DNA of 34,615 nt from positions 1 to 34,615 of the forward strand of contig JWZX01003142.1 in the NCBI GenBank assembly GCA_001275005.1. Direction: 5' to 3'. A model generated the notes under the pieces. It was not told the origin of the DNA and did no database searches. It was given only the letters and a program-made list of their open reading frames with translations. This stretch comes from Chrysochromulina tobinii (Eukaryota; Haptophyta; Prymnesiales; Chrysochromulinaceae). A program made the translations under genes and the position numbers. Shown here piece by piece: positions 19,945-29,770 of the stretch (its first letter is position 1; each line of letters begins with the position of its first letter).

Positions 19945-22900
19945 CGCGGCCTGCGTCAGATGATTCACTTGCTGCACCGAGTCAGGTTTCTCGCGCGAAG
20001 CTTGTGAGTCAGGGGCACGCTGTTGGATGGACGGTGGCAGGGACGCGCTGACCGGCTTGGGCCTGACCGGCTCGCGCCTGACTGGCTCACGCAATCCCAG
20101 CAATCCCAGCTCCAGCGTCAAGTCTGTGGCATTAGACTTGAGAAACGCCAGAATGCTAGGATCTCGCTCCTCTAGCCATCGTTGTTCGATGGCCACTTCG
20201 AGCCGCTGCCGCATTCCACGCAAGGAGGCACTTCGCCAACTGAAGGATTCAGCTGTTGCGTCTTCAGCGTGGCGTAGAGCATGGGCAACCCGGAGAGCGC
20301 TCATCAATGCAGCCTCGCGTACATGCGCCGAGGAACCTCTTTGCTTCAACAGGACAGCCGTCAGGTCTTCGGGAATGATGCTCGGAGGCAGGAACGACTC
20401 AAGCACATATCTTGTATCATCTTCCCACGCCTGTTTCGCCTCTTTGCTGTCTGTGGACGCCGTCATCGATGCAGGCATCTGGGCAACGTGAATGTCAACG
20501 CGCGCCTTCATACTTGCGACCTCATCTTCATTCACCGCAGCGAGCCATCGATTCATCCGCTCCTTGAGACCGAGGTCTGCCTCGAGGAGCTTAGCGAAGC
20601 TCGAGTCCACCTCTGCTCTGCTCCCAGCGGCGGCCAGTGGCATTTGCCTGAGCACAAACTCAGCAGCTTCGGCGCTCACGAAGCAAGCCTGGAAGGTCAC
20701 CTCCAGCTCGTGTCTCGTCGATGCCAACGTAGGAGCGAGCTCCTCATATGACTGACGGCTGACAGACAAGAATGCGGACAGCACCTGCTGACTCATCTTC
20801 ACACTAATATCCAAGCTTGCGGTGCATGTCTCGAGCGTTCTCTGGTCCGATTCTCGCCTTGTTCGGTTGCCAGATGCATGAAGCAGAGGCTCCCCAATCG
20901 AGAAGACCGGGGCTGGCGACTTGGTGGTGGACAGGAGAGACTGCTGAATGACAACAACAGTGGCACTAAGAGCTGTGAGCTTCTCTATCAAAGCTGCCCT
21001 ATGTTCATGCCCAAGTGGCTCCAATGATCGTGCCACCTGGTCACGACACAGCTCGTAAGCTTCACGCGTGCTTGCAAGCTGTTGTCCCAAAACTTCATGC
21101 ACCGCCGCCGCAGCTGTTTGCGCTCGCATGCTGTGGCTCTCTAGGCAATAGCATACTCTAGCTGCAGCCCCTTCCAGGGTGCGATGCACAGGCTGACGTC
21201 GTTGCCAAAAGAGACTCGCCATCTCGGGTCCGAGCGAGTATTCATGGCTGAGTTGTGAGCCTTCGTTTGACTCGGCGTACAGACCGAAGGGAACCACCTC
21301 AAGAGCTTCCCAGAAGTGCGAGTGCAACGTCTGCCGCCACCGTGCGATAGTGGACTGCCATGAGTCCGTCGTGTCCATAACGCTGTTCGTGCGCATCAAC
21401 GCTCGTACAGCGTCAAGGATGACGTTGGCATCTCGCCCATTTGCAGCGTACTCCCCCAAGTCTTGTAGTCCTGCTAAGGGCCTTGAATACCTAGCCAGTT
21501 CTGCCCATCTCTCTGGAGTCAGCTGTGATGCACCGCGCATCATCTGAAGCTGCAAGGATCGGCGAGTTTTCTCGTCCTCTGAGCCCAGCGGTTCAATGTC
21601 ACGCATTGGAGGTAGTAAAACCAGCACTGTGCTGCGCGCCAAGGCAGGACGTAACTGACTCATCTGCCATCGAATGTGGCGGCAGTGCATCTTGAGGGCG
21701 CCGACCAATTGTCCAACGGCCTCATGCCTTACGCGCGCCTGATGCTGCGTCCATTCAGCCACCTCCGATGCCAAAGTCGTCTCGTGCTCCTGAACCAGGG
21801 CACGCGCCGCAGCCGGATGAGCCGCCTGCTCCTCGTCAAGGGCGGTGACGCAACTTTGGTCCAGCACTTCGCCATAAACTACGAGGAGCCGCGCCTGATG
21901 CGCAGCCTCCAAGTCGCTGCTCTCTTTCGCTTGACGCTCGTACAGCCATGCAAAGTGCTCTCGCCACTCCTTGAGCTGCTCATCCTCGAGCCGTTGAATG
22001 CTGGTGTCCCACAGATGTCCGTTCGCGGCCTCCCATGTAGCTTGGCGATATGCATCGATAGTGGCATCCAGCTGCGATATGTCATGCTTTGGACCAGCCG
22101 AAACAGGGAGCCAAGCTTCATGCAGCCTGCCAGCCTCGTACTCCACGCTCTTGGGCATCCGGAACAGTCCATACAAGTTTTTCAAGCGCAATACCGCCCC
22201 ATGCGATACGTCGGGGTGCTTAGACGCGCTCGGAATAGACGACGTTTGGGGCGAGGCTAATGATTGGTGATTATCGTCTGAGGCAGGTAACCCATCAGGA
22301 ACTTCACAACTGTTGCCGCGGTTGCATTCCTCGTCGATCCGCCACTCCAGGTAGTTCAACGCGCTCTCGAGCACTTCGAGCCGCGTGGCGATCCACCTTG
22401 GGCCAGCATCGACGCGCAAGCAGCGATGCCGTCCCCCAGGCTCATCACGCTGTGTTCCATGCTCATGGAGATGGATGAGCTCGTCGCTAGGCTCATCTCC
22501 GAGCTTGAGGAGGGCATTCTGCACTTGTTCGAGCACCCGTGCCTCAAGATCCTTCCAGCATGCCTGACCACGCTCATGCCCTCGATTGTAGGTGGTGATA
22601 AGCTCGAAAAAGCGCTCCATGGGTGGCTCCGAGCCGTCGATCTGCACGACAGGGAAGACGTTGGAAATGTCTTGACCAGCGAGACTGTAGACTGGCCTGC
22701 CCAACCTGTGCGTCTCCCTGTGATATGGCGAGCTCTGCCATTCAAGAGGCGCGGTTATGGTGGGCACGCCTTGGTCAGAGGAGTGATTCTTGTCTAGCTG
22801 CCATCGTGTCGGGCGTGGCTCGAAGCGGTAGCTGTTGACGCAGTCGAGAACAAGCGAAGTGAGGTCCACGGTCAGAGATCTCTCACGCGAATACACCCGT

Positions 22901-24723
22901 TTGCCGCTCTCATAGAGCGCTGCCAGCATTTCATGGGCACGCGTCAGCAGCGGCCACATGGCTTCGGCATCCTGCTGCGCTCTACCAAATGTCCTTCGCA
23001 GCATGCTTTCTAGGTGCTCAGCGACACCCATCAGAGTGACAGCGAGGGCCTCCCACGGCTCATCGCCGGCCATATTGAGAAAAGACGCCAGTGGCGCTTG
23101 CTGTGCTTTGCTGACGAGACCCTCTGAGCCCTCAGTATTGTCCAAGCCGCTCTTACGAAGCAGTTTGACGAGCGAGGGAAGCTCGTCGCTGAGGTCGTCC
23201 GCCAGCGCTGCAAAGCTTTGCGCGAGGCATTCGTTCAGGATGGCGAAGCCCTTCTTCACCCATACGTTGAGTTGACCCTCGCAGACTGAGCACGCCCATC
23301 GCAGCAATCGGATCGTGGCAGATTGTAGCTCGACAGGCAGCTGCTCATCGCCGTGCCGCAGCAAGCCTACGATTGCACCGGAGGAGCTCAGCAATCTGTC
23401 CCTGCTGTGGCCAGTCTCAGCCGATTCGGATCCGAAGCAGACGACGTTGATGAGCGCGTCGGGTACGGCTTGAATGACGCTTCCAACGGCGAGCAGGACG
23501 TCTGCGAGCAGACGCGCAAAGTCCGCGGCAACGAGGCAGGCTGCCTCATCAACGTAGACACGATGCAACGCTCCGAGTAGCTTGGGAATCTCAGCCCGTA
23601 TTTGCCGTGCCGATGGCCCGGCAGGATCCATCTGCAAGGCTGCACGCATGATGGCAGAAGCCTCTGCGAGCGATGCGAGCGCCTCATACACCCGAATGCA
23701 TTCGCGCTGATCGGCGGTCTCCCACGCCGCGTTCAGGGGCCCACGCAGGCCATGGTGGAGGCTAGCGTCGAGCGTTGGGTTGGCAATAGCAGCAGCAGCT
23801 CCTAGGATGGCGCGGCCTGTGCTGACAAAGAGCGAGGCCGGTTGACTGAGGTCTGGAACGCTTCGAAGGCCGACTTCAAGCCGTCGAAGCTGCAGCGAGA
23901 GTAATGCTCGCGGCTTCGCATCCAGCGGCGCCTGCGCTAGAAGCCCATACATGCGGCCGATCAAGTCGAGCCACGTTGCCTCTGCTGCCGCCGCTTCTGT
24001 AACCACCGTTGAACCGCCTGCTGCTGCTGCTGCCGCTGATGCTTCGTGGCTCTTGCGCATGCTGGTACCACACAACTTCCGCCATCGAAGATTGTCGGCC
24101 TCACCCGTCATGGCGAGTTCACGAATAGATGGCAATAGCCGGCCAAGAGCAGTAAGAAGCTCGACAATGACTCCATAGCGTGGTTGCGCCGACGACACCT
24201 GCGCACTCACTGTCGCCACTGCTGCTTGTAGAGCTGTCCTCCACAGCTGTTCGAGCGATTCGCGAGCAAGCGCCCACCGCTTACTGCGCTCGGTCCATTC
24301 GACGGCGGGCGCGTCAAATTCGATGCCAGGCGCGATATAGCGAAAGCAGTTCTCGCAGCGGAAGAGCTCGATGTGATCTATGCGCGCATGCAAGGCTTCA
24401 AGCACGTCGTTGGCTTCGGTATTGAGTGGCTGGCGATGGATGTTGCGGAGGCGCTGGAGCAGGGTCGTATCGTCTGTGCAACTTGAGGCCAAGATAGAGC
24501 CAAGCAGGCGCGTGTAGCACGCAAGCAGCTGCTTTCCGTCATAAGCGTCAAGGTCCCTGTCGCCTGTGCCATCGGAATCAGCAGCTATAAGTAGAGCGGC
24601 CATGCTCTCTGCAGCGTGAGCTGCATGCTGCATTACTGCCGCATGCTGACGCGCCTTCGTAGGCGACTGCTGCTGCTGCTGGTCGAGCTTGGCTCGTGAC
24701 CCTCGCAGCTGCCGTGGCGGCAT
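19885..24723 (-). CDS. very large helical protein, function unknown (N-terminal part of giant IQ/Rdx protein?)
   Basis: An unbroken frame of 1,612 residues from the ATG at 24723 (MPPRQLRGSRAKLDQQQQQ) to a stop at 19885. The N-terminus is basic and Gln-rich; the rest is rich in Leu, Ala, Glu and Arg in long amphipathic helices, with a few likely coiled coils (around 22,000-21,700). A small ENCFRYI segment (about residue 125) has two cysteines, not enough for a zinc site. The C-terminal 100 residues are Pro/Arg/Ser-rich with repeated REPVR/KPV units. There is no signal peptide or membrane helix, and I recognise no enzyme domain. Its end abuts the next open frame without a start codon. A GT-AG intron at 19944-19844 (101 nt, on the minus strand) would remove the stop and join both into about 2,700 residues. 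Head-to-head with centrin. Confidence 0.65.
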   Translation of the reverse strand: MPPRQLRGSRAKLDQQQQQSPTKARQHAAVMQHAAHAAESMAALLIAADSDGTGDRDLDAYDGKQLLACYTRLLGSILASSCTDDTTLLQRLRNIHRQPLNTEANDVLEALHARIDHIELFRCENCFRYIAPGIEFDAPAVEWTERSKRWALARESLEQLWRTALQAAVATVSAQVSSAQPRYGVIVELLTALGRLLPSIRELAMTGEADNLRWRKLCGTSMRKSHEASAAAAAAGGSTVVTEAAAAEATWLDLIGRMYGLLAQAPLDAKPRALLSLQLRRLEVGLRSVPDLSQPASLFVSTGRAILGAAAAIANPTLDASLHHGLRGPLNAAWETADQRECIRVYEALASLAEASAIMRAALQMDPAGPSARQIRAEIPKLLGALHRVYVDEAACLVAADFARLLADVLLAVGSVIQAVPDALINVVCFGSESAETGHSRDRLLSSSGAIVGLLRHGDEQLPVELQSATIRLLRWACSVCEGQLNVWVKKGFAILNECLAQSFAALADDLSDELPSLVKLLRKSGLDNTEGSEGLVSKAQQAPLASFLNMAGDEPWEALAVTLMGVAEHLESMLRRTFGRAQQDAEAMWPLLTRAHEMLAALYESGKRVYSRERSLTVDLTSLVLDCVNSYRFEPRPTRWQLDKNHSSDQGVPTITAPLEWQSSPYHRETHRLGRPVYSLAGQDISNVFPVVQIDGSEPPMERFFELITTYNRGHERGQACWKDLEARVLEQVQNALLKLGDEPSDELIHLHEHGTQRDEPGGRHRCLRVDAGPRWIATRLEVLESALNYLEWRIDEECNRGNSCEVPDGLPASDDNHQSLASPQTSSIPSASKHPDVSHGAVLRLKNLYGLFRMPKSVEYEAGRLHEAWLPVSAGPKHDISQLDATIDAYRQATWEAANGHLWDTSIQRLEDEQLKEWREHFAWLYERQAKESSDLEAAHQARLLVVYGEVLDQSCVTALDEEQAAHPAAARALVQEHETTLASEVAEWTQHQARVRHEAVGQLVGALKMHCRHIRWQMSQLRPALARSTVLVLLPPMRDIEPLGSEDEKTRRSLQLQMMRGASQLTPERWAELARYSRPLAGLQDLGEYAANGRDANVILDAVRALMRTNSVMDTTDSWQSTIARWRQTLHSHFWEALEVVPFGLYAESNEGSQLSHEYSLGPEMASLFWQRRQPVHRTLEGAAARVCYCLESHSMRAQTAAAAVHEVLGQQLASTREAYELCRDQVARSLEPLGHEHRAALIEKLTALSATVVVIQQSLLSTTKSPAPVFSIGEPLLHASGNRTRRESDQRTLETCTASLDISVKMSQQVLSAFLSVSRQSYEELAPTLASTRHELEVTFQACFVSAEAAEFVLRQMPLAAAGSRAEVDSSFAKLLEADLGLKERMNRWLAAVNEDEVASMKARVDIHVAQMPASMTASTDSKEAKQAWEDDTRYVLESFLPPSIIPEDLTAVLLKQRGSSAHVREAALMSALRVAHALRHAEDATAESFSWRSASLRGMRQRLEVAIEQRWLEERDPSILAFLKSNATDLTLELGLLGLREPVRREPVRPKPVSASLPPSIQQRAPDSQASREKPDSVQQVNHLTQAAVEAKEKAAGTGLLSQIMDI

Positions 24724-25686
<963 letters not shown>

Positions 25687-26535
25687 ACTACGCAGGGCGC
25701 CGCAGCGGCAGGGATCGACTCAGGCGAGGGTGTGGACTCGAGCGGGGAGGACGGGAGCGACGACGGGTGTACGCGCCGGCGGAGGCAGCTCGCCCACGCT
25801 CTTAACGATTCATACTACGAAAGGCGTCCCCCCATGAGGCAGGCGGCGTGGATCGCGGCTCGCGGCGTGCAGGTCTGCAATCGGCGAGGATGGCGATCCC
25901 GCCCTGCTGCGCGTGCGTTCGCTCCGCTCTTCACCATGGGAGGGGCAGACGGGGCGGGGCATGCTAGCCGTGGGGACAGTGCTTGTGGTGAGCGTTCTCG
26001 TGCATGGTGCACGCGCGGTGTCACGTCGTACGAGACGTGACCGCTGTGGAAAAGGGGACATCAATCAGCCCCTCGTTACGAGTATATCATTGAGTTCTGG
26101 TGTGTGAAATGGACATCATAAACGCAGCCAGCAGTCGCAAATAAGATAATTTCTGTGGGGAACTGTGGGGGCGTCTCGCAGATACGCAGTACGCAGACCG
26201 GACCGGTCCGTCGAGCCGGGCTCGAATCGGGTCGAAATGGCGGCCGCACCGGGTGCGGCGCGGCACGGCTCTGCCCACTGCCGTGCCGCGGTGCGGTGCG
26301 TCCGGTCGGCCCGCCGAGCCTACGCCGAGCCGGCGTCGCGGACGCGCCGGGTCGCCCCGCCCGGGATGGCGGGGTGAGGTGCGGCCTCGCGCATGGATCT
26401 GAGCATTACCACCCCCGCTCGCGCGCTCCACCGCACTAACCCCGCCCCCAGCCTGCCTGCTCGAGCTCTATGAGCGTTTGAGCGTCCGACTCTCACTCTG
26501 CTCTCAATGGCCGTCGGCTACGGCGGCGTTGCACC
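25687..26535. other. intergenic, 849 bp between convergent centrin and glycosyltransferase-like genes
   Basis: It should hold both 3' untranslated regions. From about 26170 to 26400 it becomes very GC-rich with many short palindromes and CGG/CCG-type repeats, including the perfect palindrome GGACCGGTCC at 26200-26209. Open frames there are short and have no recognisable content. No tRNA or other RNA gene is recognisable. Confidence 0.45.
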
Positions 26536-27906
26536 TCAAATTCTGCGTGGCGCACTGCCGCCCAAGATGGCACCTATCTTGCTCGCCATTTTTGCTCCGC
26601 GCTCCACCGCCTCGTCGAGCGCTGCCATCGACTGCTCGGCAAGCGGCGCCGCCTGGTCGTAGAAGGCCGGGCACATAGGCTCACATTGAGAGAGGACGTC
26701 ACGCACGTCGTTATACAGCCGGCGGCGGAAGGCGATCACCGCGCCCAGAGAGCACAGGACGACGGCTACGAGCGTGAAGTTCGATCCCTCGGCCGGCGTG
26801 CCGGGTGCACCGTTGCGCAGGAACTGACGTACCAGGAACTGAGGTCGCTTGAGCATGTCGAGCCTCGTGACGCACGTCTCGCCGCGCGGCATCGGCCACG
26901 CGGGCCATGAAGGAGCCTTTGTGCTCTCGTTCACGTTGCACACTCGAGCGATGAGCGCCGGCCTGGCGCACTCGACGGGCGGCGGGAGTGCGTGGTAGTG
27001 TAGGTTGGCGAGAAAGACGCAAGCTGCATATTGGCCATCTTGTGTTGGCTTGCTCGAGCACTGCAGTAGCTCTTTGAAGCCCTGCGGCAGGTGCTCGGCG
27101 TTCGTGCTGAGGGGGTTCAAAGCAGCCTTACTCGTGCCAGCGACCTTGTTGCGGAACAGGCACGACGTCGCGTGTGTGAACGTCCGAAAATACAGCGCGG
27201 CGACCGGGCCCGATGGCACAATGGCAAAGCTCATGGCGTGCACACCGCGCGGCGCAAGCACGCGGTCGAGAGGCCATGAGGACACGTTGACGCGCAGCGC
27301 GGTGGCGAGCGGGTGCACGAAGAGATGGTCGGGTCGCACCCGGATGATAAAGTCGAAGCGCTCGTCGCCGCGGCCAACCTCATGCTGGCGCACGAGGGCG
27401 TGGCAGAGCTGCATCGAGTAGAGCGACGCCACGTAGGTCGGCATCTGGTCTGTGTCTTCGGGGTGACACGGCTGGAAGAGGTGCCGGGCGTCGGACGAAT
27501 TGTAGTAGGTGACAGCCTTGAGCTCCGGCTGCAGATGCAGCAGAGCACGCCGGACCACCTGTCTCATCGACAAAAACCTCATGAGCGTCACGTTGTACTC
27601 CATACCCTGAGATGCGGAAAGCGCGCGCATGTGAGAAGCAATAGCGCAGGCGTGCGATGCGCCTCCGGAGCGGACCTGCGGCGAAAAGGTGTCGTACGAG
27701 AGCGCAGCGAATGCGCTGGCCGAGTATGAGGTCGACTGGAGGACGTTTCTCTTGAGCGCGCGCAGGATGGGCACGGTGGCGAAGGAACGAGCGGCTCCGG
27801 CGATGCACACGGCCACCTCGGGCAGATCCGTGGGCGCTCCACCCTCGACGTGGTGGACCTTCACGCGTCCAGCCGCCGCGAGCATGCCGACGACGAGCCC
27901 CACCAT
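26536..27906 (-). CDS. membrane-anchored glycosyltransferase-like protein
   Basis: A 456-residue protein. Residues 1-13 are a short hydrophobic segment, weak as a signal anchor. The core from about residue 30 begins PEVAVCIAGAARSFATVPIL, a first beta-strand and helix of Rossmann type. The stretch FDFIIRVRPDHLFVHPL (about residues 183-199) is typical of predicted eukaryotic glycosyltransferases, where an R-x-R-P-D core precedes the active site. Several NxS/T sites and paired Cys (PC at about 150, SC, CSSK) fit a luminal protein. Near the C-terminus FTLVAVVLCSLGAVIAF (about residues 378-394) is a transmembrane helix followed by Arg-Arg-Arg, so the protein may be anchored by its tail. The donor and acceptor sugars are unknown. 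The family assignment is by motif only. Confidence 0.6.
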   Translation of the reverse strand: MVGLVVGMLAAAGRVKVHHVEGGAPTDLPEVAVCIAGAARSFATVPILRALKRNVLQSTSYSASAFAALSYDTFSPQVRSGGASHACAIASHMRALSASQGMEYNVTLMRFLSMRQVVRRALLHLQPELKAVTYYNSSDARHLFQPCHPEDTDQMPTYVASLYSMQLCHALVRQHEVGRGDERFDFIIRVRPDHLFVHPLATALRVNVSSWPLDRVLAPRGVHAMSFAIVPSGPVAALYFRTFTHATSCLFRNKVAGTSKAALNPLSTNAEHLPQGFKELLQCSSKPTQDGQYAACVFLANLHYHALPPPVECARPALIARVCNVNESTKAPSWPAWPMPRGETCVTRLDMLKRPQFLVRQFLRNGAPGTPAEGSNFTLVAVVLCSLGAVIAFRRRLYNDVRDVLSQCEPMCPAFYDQAAPLAEQSMAALDEAVERGAKMASKIGAILGGSAPRRI

Positions 27907-28330
27907 TTCTCAGCTACGCGGGCGACCAGGAAGCGACTACTCACCCGGAGCGTGACGACGACGCCCACTCGTCGGGGTCGTCGGGCTGGAGACTGTCACG
28001 GATGTGGGCCGAATTGAGTATTTGAGTTTCAACACAACGCTTTGATTGGGCCAACAATCACACGGACGGAGGTGTGACCGATGGGACCATTCGCGCGACC
28101 GGAACGACGCCAATCTATTGGTGGAGGTGCGCCTCGAGGCGCTCCCGGGCGGCGAGCGGACTCTCCTCGTCGGAAACGCCATGAAACGCGCCAGGTCGAG
28201 AATTCACATGACTGACTTGTTTGAATGTGTCTTAACGTAGAGGGCGCGAGTCGCGCATCGAACGATGTTCATACTTTGTAGAGGCCGATGACTGTGGGAA
28301 AACCCAGGCAGGCGTCGACGTCACATCGCC
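27907..28330. promoter_or_regulatory. divergent promoter region between glycosyltransferase-like gene and eL31
   Basis: The two genes start on opposite strands, so this 424-bp stretch should hold both promoters and the eL31 5' untranslated region. It is less GC-rich than the coding flanks. No core element can be named with confidence. Confidence 0.4.
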
Positions 28331-29291
28331 ATGTGAGTCCCTCACAGCGTGCCCTGCGTTGTGGCCCTGTGCGACGCCAGACTCCCGACGCGGTCCTGTC
28401 GCCTGTTGCGTGCGCCATCTCTCTCACGCGCGCTTCCCTCGCTGCCATCTACGTGCAGGGCGAAGGGTGACAAGAAGAAGGCGACTGCCGCGACCGAGGT
28501 GGTGACGCGTGAGTACACCGTCCACCTGCGGAAGCTGCTGCACGGCATTGGCTTCAAGAAGCGTGCGCCGCGTGCCGTGAAGGAGATCAAGGCCTTCGCG
28601 AAGAAGATGATGGGAACGGAGGTGTGTTCCGCACCCACGCACGCTCCGGCCTGTTTGCCGCCTTCCTGCCGCTGCGCTGCTCACCCACAGCTCCAGAGGA
28701 CGAATCAGCGGCCAGCACGCAGCTGCTGTCGCGCCACCCTGCTCGAAAGGGGCCCAAGGGGTGGCTCGTCGGTGTGCTCGCTGCTGGCCTGCCATGGCTC
28801 AGCAGCGCCCAGCACGCAGCTGCCGTCGCGTCACCCTGCTCGAAAGGGGCCTTAGGGGTGGCTCGTCGGTGTGCTCGCTGCTGGCCTGCCAGAGGCCCCG
28901 ACCCAGTGTAGGGCAGCACGCAGCTGCCGTCGCGCCACCCTGCTCAAAAGGGGCCTAAGGGGTGGCGCGTCGGTGTGCTCTCTGCTGGCCTGCCAGAGGC
29001 CACGGCTTCTATTTTTCATTGAATGGAAAACACGTGCGAGGCGCTGCATGTACCGACGCGTTCCGCGCGTGCCCCCCATCGATGCGTCAGGACGTGCGGG
29101 TGGATACCAAGCTCAACAAGTACTTGTGGTCGCAGGGCATCAAGGGCGTGCCCGGCCGCGTGCGCGTGCGCCTTGCGCGGAAGCGCAATGACGACGAGGA
29201 GGCGGCTGAGAAGCTGTACACGCTGTGCACGCACGTGCCCGTGGAGCGCTACCAGTACAAGGGCCTCCAGACGACCGTCGTCGACGAGTGA
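28331..29291 (+). CDS. RPL31: 60S ribosomal protein eL31 (three exons, start codon split by intron 1)
   Basis: A 121-residue component of the cytosolic large ribosomal subunit. Exon 1 contributes only the AT of the start codon (28331-28332). Exon 2 (28459-28621) begins G-GCG-AAG, giving [20 protein letters not shown], then [20 protein letters not shown], both eL31 signatures. Exon 3 (29091-29291) begins exactly at [20 protein letters not shown] and ends [11 protein letters not shown], the usual eL31 tail. Both introns are GT-AG (GTGAGT...GTGCAG and GTGTGT...GCGTCAG). The reconstructed length matches the 120-125 residues of the family. Read unspliced, the ATG at 28331 is followed at once by a TGA, so splicing is required to make the protein. 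Confidence 0.95.
28333..28458 (+). other. eL31 intron 1 (126 nt, inside the ATG)
   Basis: It begins GTGAGTCC and ends ACGTGCAG. It interrupts the start codon after its second base (AT|G), a position also seen near the start of ribosomal protein genes in other eukaryotes. Confidence 0.88.
28622..29090 (+). other. eL31 intron 2 (469 nt, repeat-rich)
   Basis: It begins GTGTGTTCC and ends GATGCGTCAG; splicing joins MGTE to DVRVDTK, the uninterrupted family sequence. About 290 bp of it is a three-copy tandem repeat. Confidence 0.92.
28713..29005 (+). repeat. three-copy ~100-bp tandem repeat in eL31 intron 2
   Basis: Copies begin at 28713, 28810 and 28914 with cagcacgcagctg, so the period is 97 then 104 bp. 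Shared blocks include caccctgctcgaaaggggcc and ctggcctgcc. The copies differ at scattered positions. Confidence 0.9.
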
Positions 29292-29770
29292 TGCGGTCGC
29301 TAATCTCTTCGGCTACATGATTGATCTGATATGGGACGTGCCGTCCGTCAGAGGGGTCCTCTCCCTCGCATGTTCGCCACTCGTCGCCCGCCTGTCCCGC
29401 GTAACCCATAGCCTTGTACGTGTTTTCCCAGTTTCTACCTCATTATATTCTCGTACTTTAAGCACTCGATTCGAATAACGGTATGGGTCGCGATCCGCAC
29501 TGTCGAACGGATTCGCGATCAAGATCATCCAGATCATGGTCGATGCCGCTTGGAGCGGTTCTGAGGTCAGGTCTAGCACCTGCCATATCGCTGAGGAAAT
29601 GACGCTTTTTTTTGCCCAGGAGGTGTCCAGAGGGTGTTTCGAGACTCCCTGGGGTTAGTACGGGGGCCCCGGAGGCGCGGGGGGGGCGAAAACTTTTCAC
29701 GTGTTCAAAACGACGCGATCGTGGAACGAAGGCGCTTCGTCACTATGCGGATCGTGGAACGAAGGCCGTC
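29292..29770. other. intergenic, eL31 3' end to transposase-like gene
   Basis: 479 bp with the eL31 3' untranslated region and the upstream flank of the transposase-like gene. A T-run at 29606-29613 is followed by a GC/G-rich stretch at about 29655-29695. The frame of the next gene is open back to about 29612 and shows an 11-residue repeat (DRGTKA twice), so it may start earlier than the ATG used here. Confidence 0.4.
29717..29766 (+). repeat. 17-bp direct repeat upstream of transposase-like gene
   Basis: gatcgtggaacgaaggc occurs at 29717-29733 and 29750-29766, a 33-bp period, immediately before the ATG at 29771. It could be an element-end motif, a promoter element or part of the coding region. 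Confidence 0.75.

Noticed and set aside
28713-29005. Repeats in eL31 intron 2 as a CRISPR array
   Set aside because: Units are ~100 bp and contiguous, without conserved short repeats separated by unique spacers, and the context is a eukaryotic intron.
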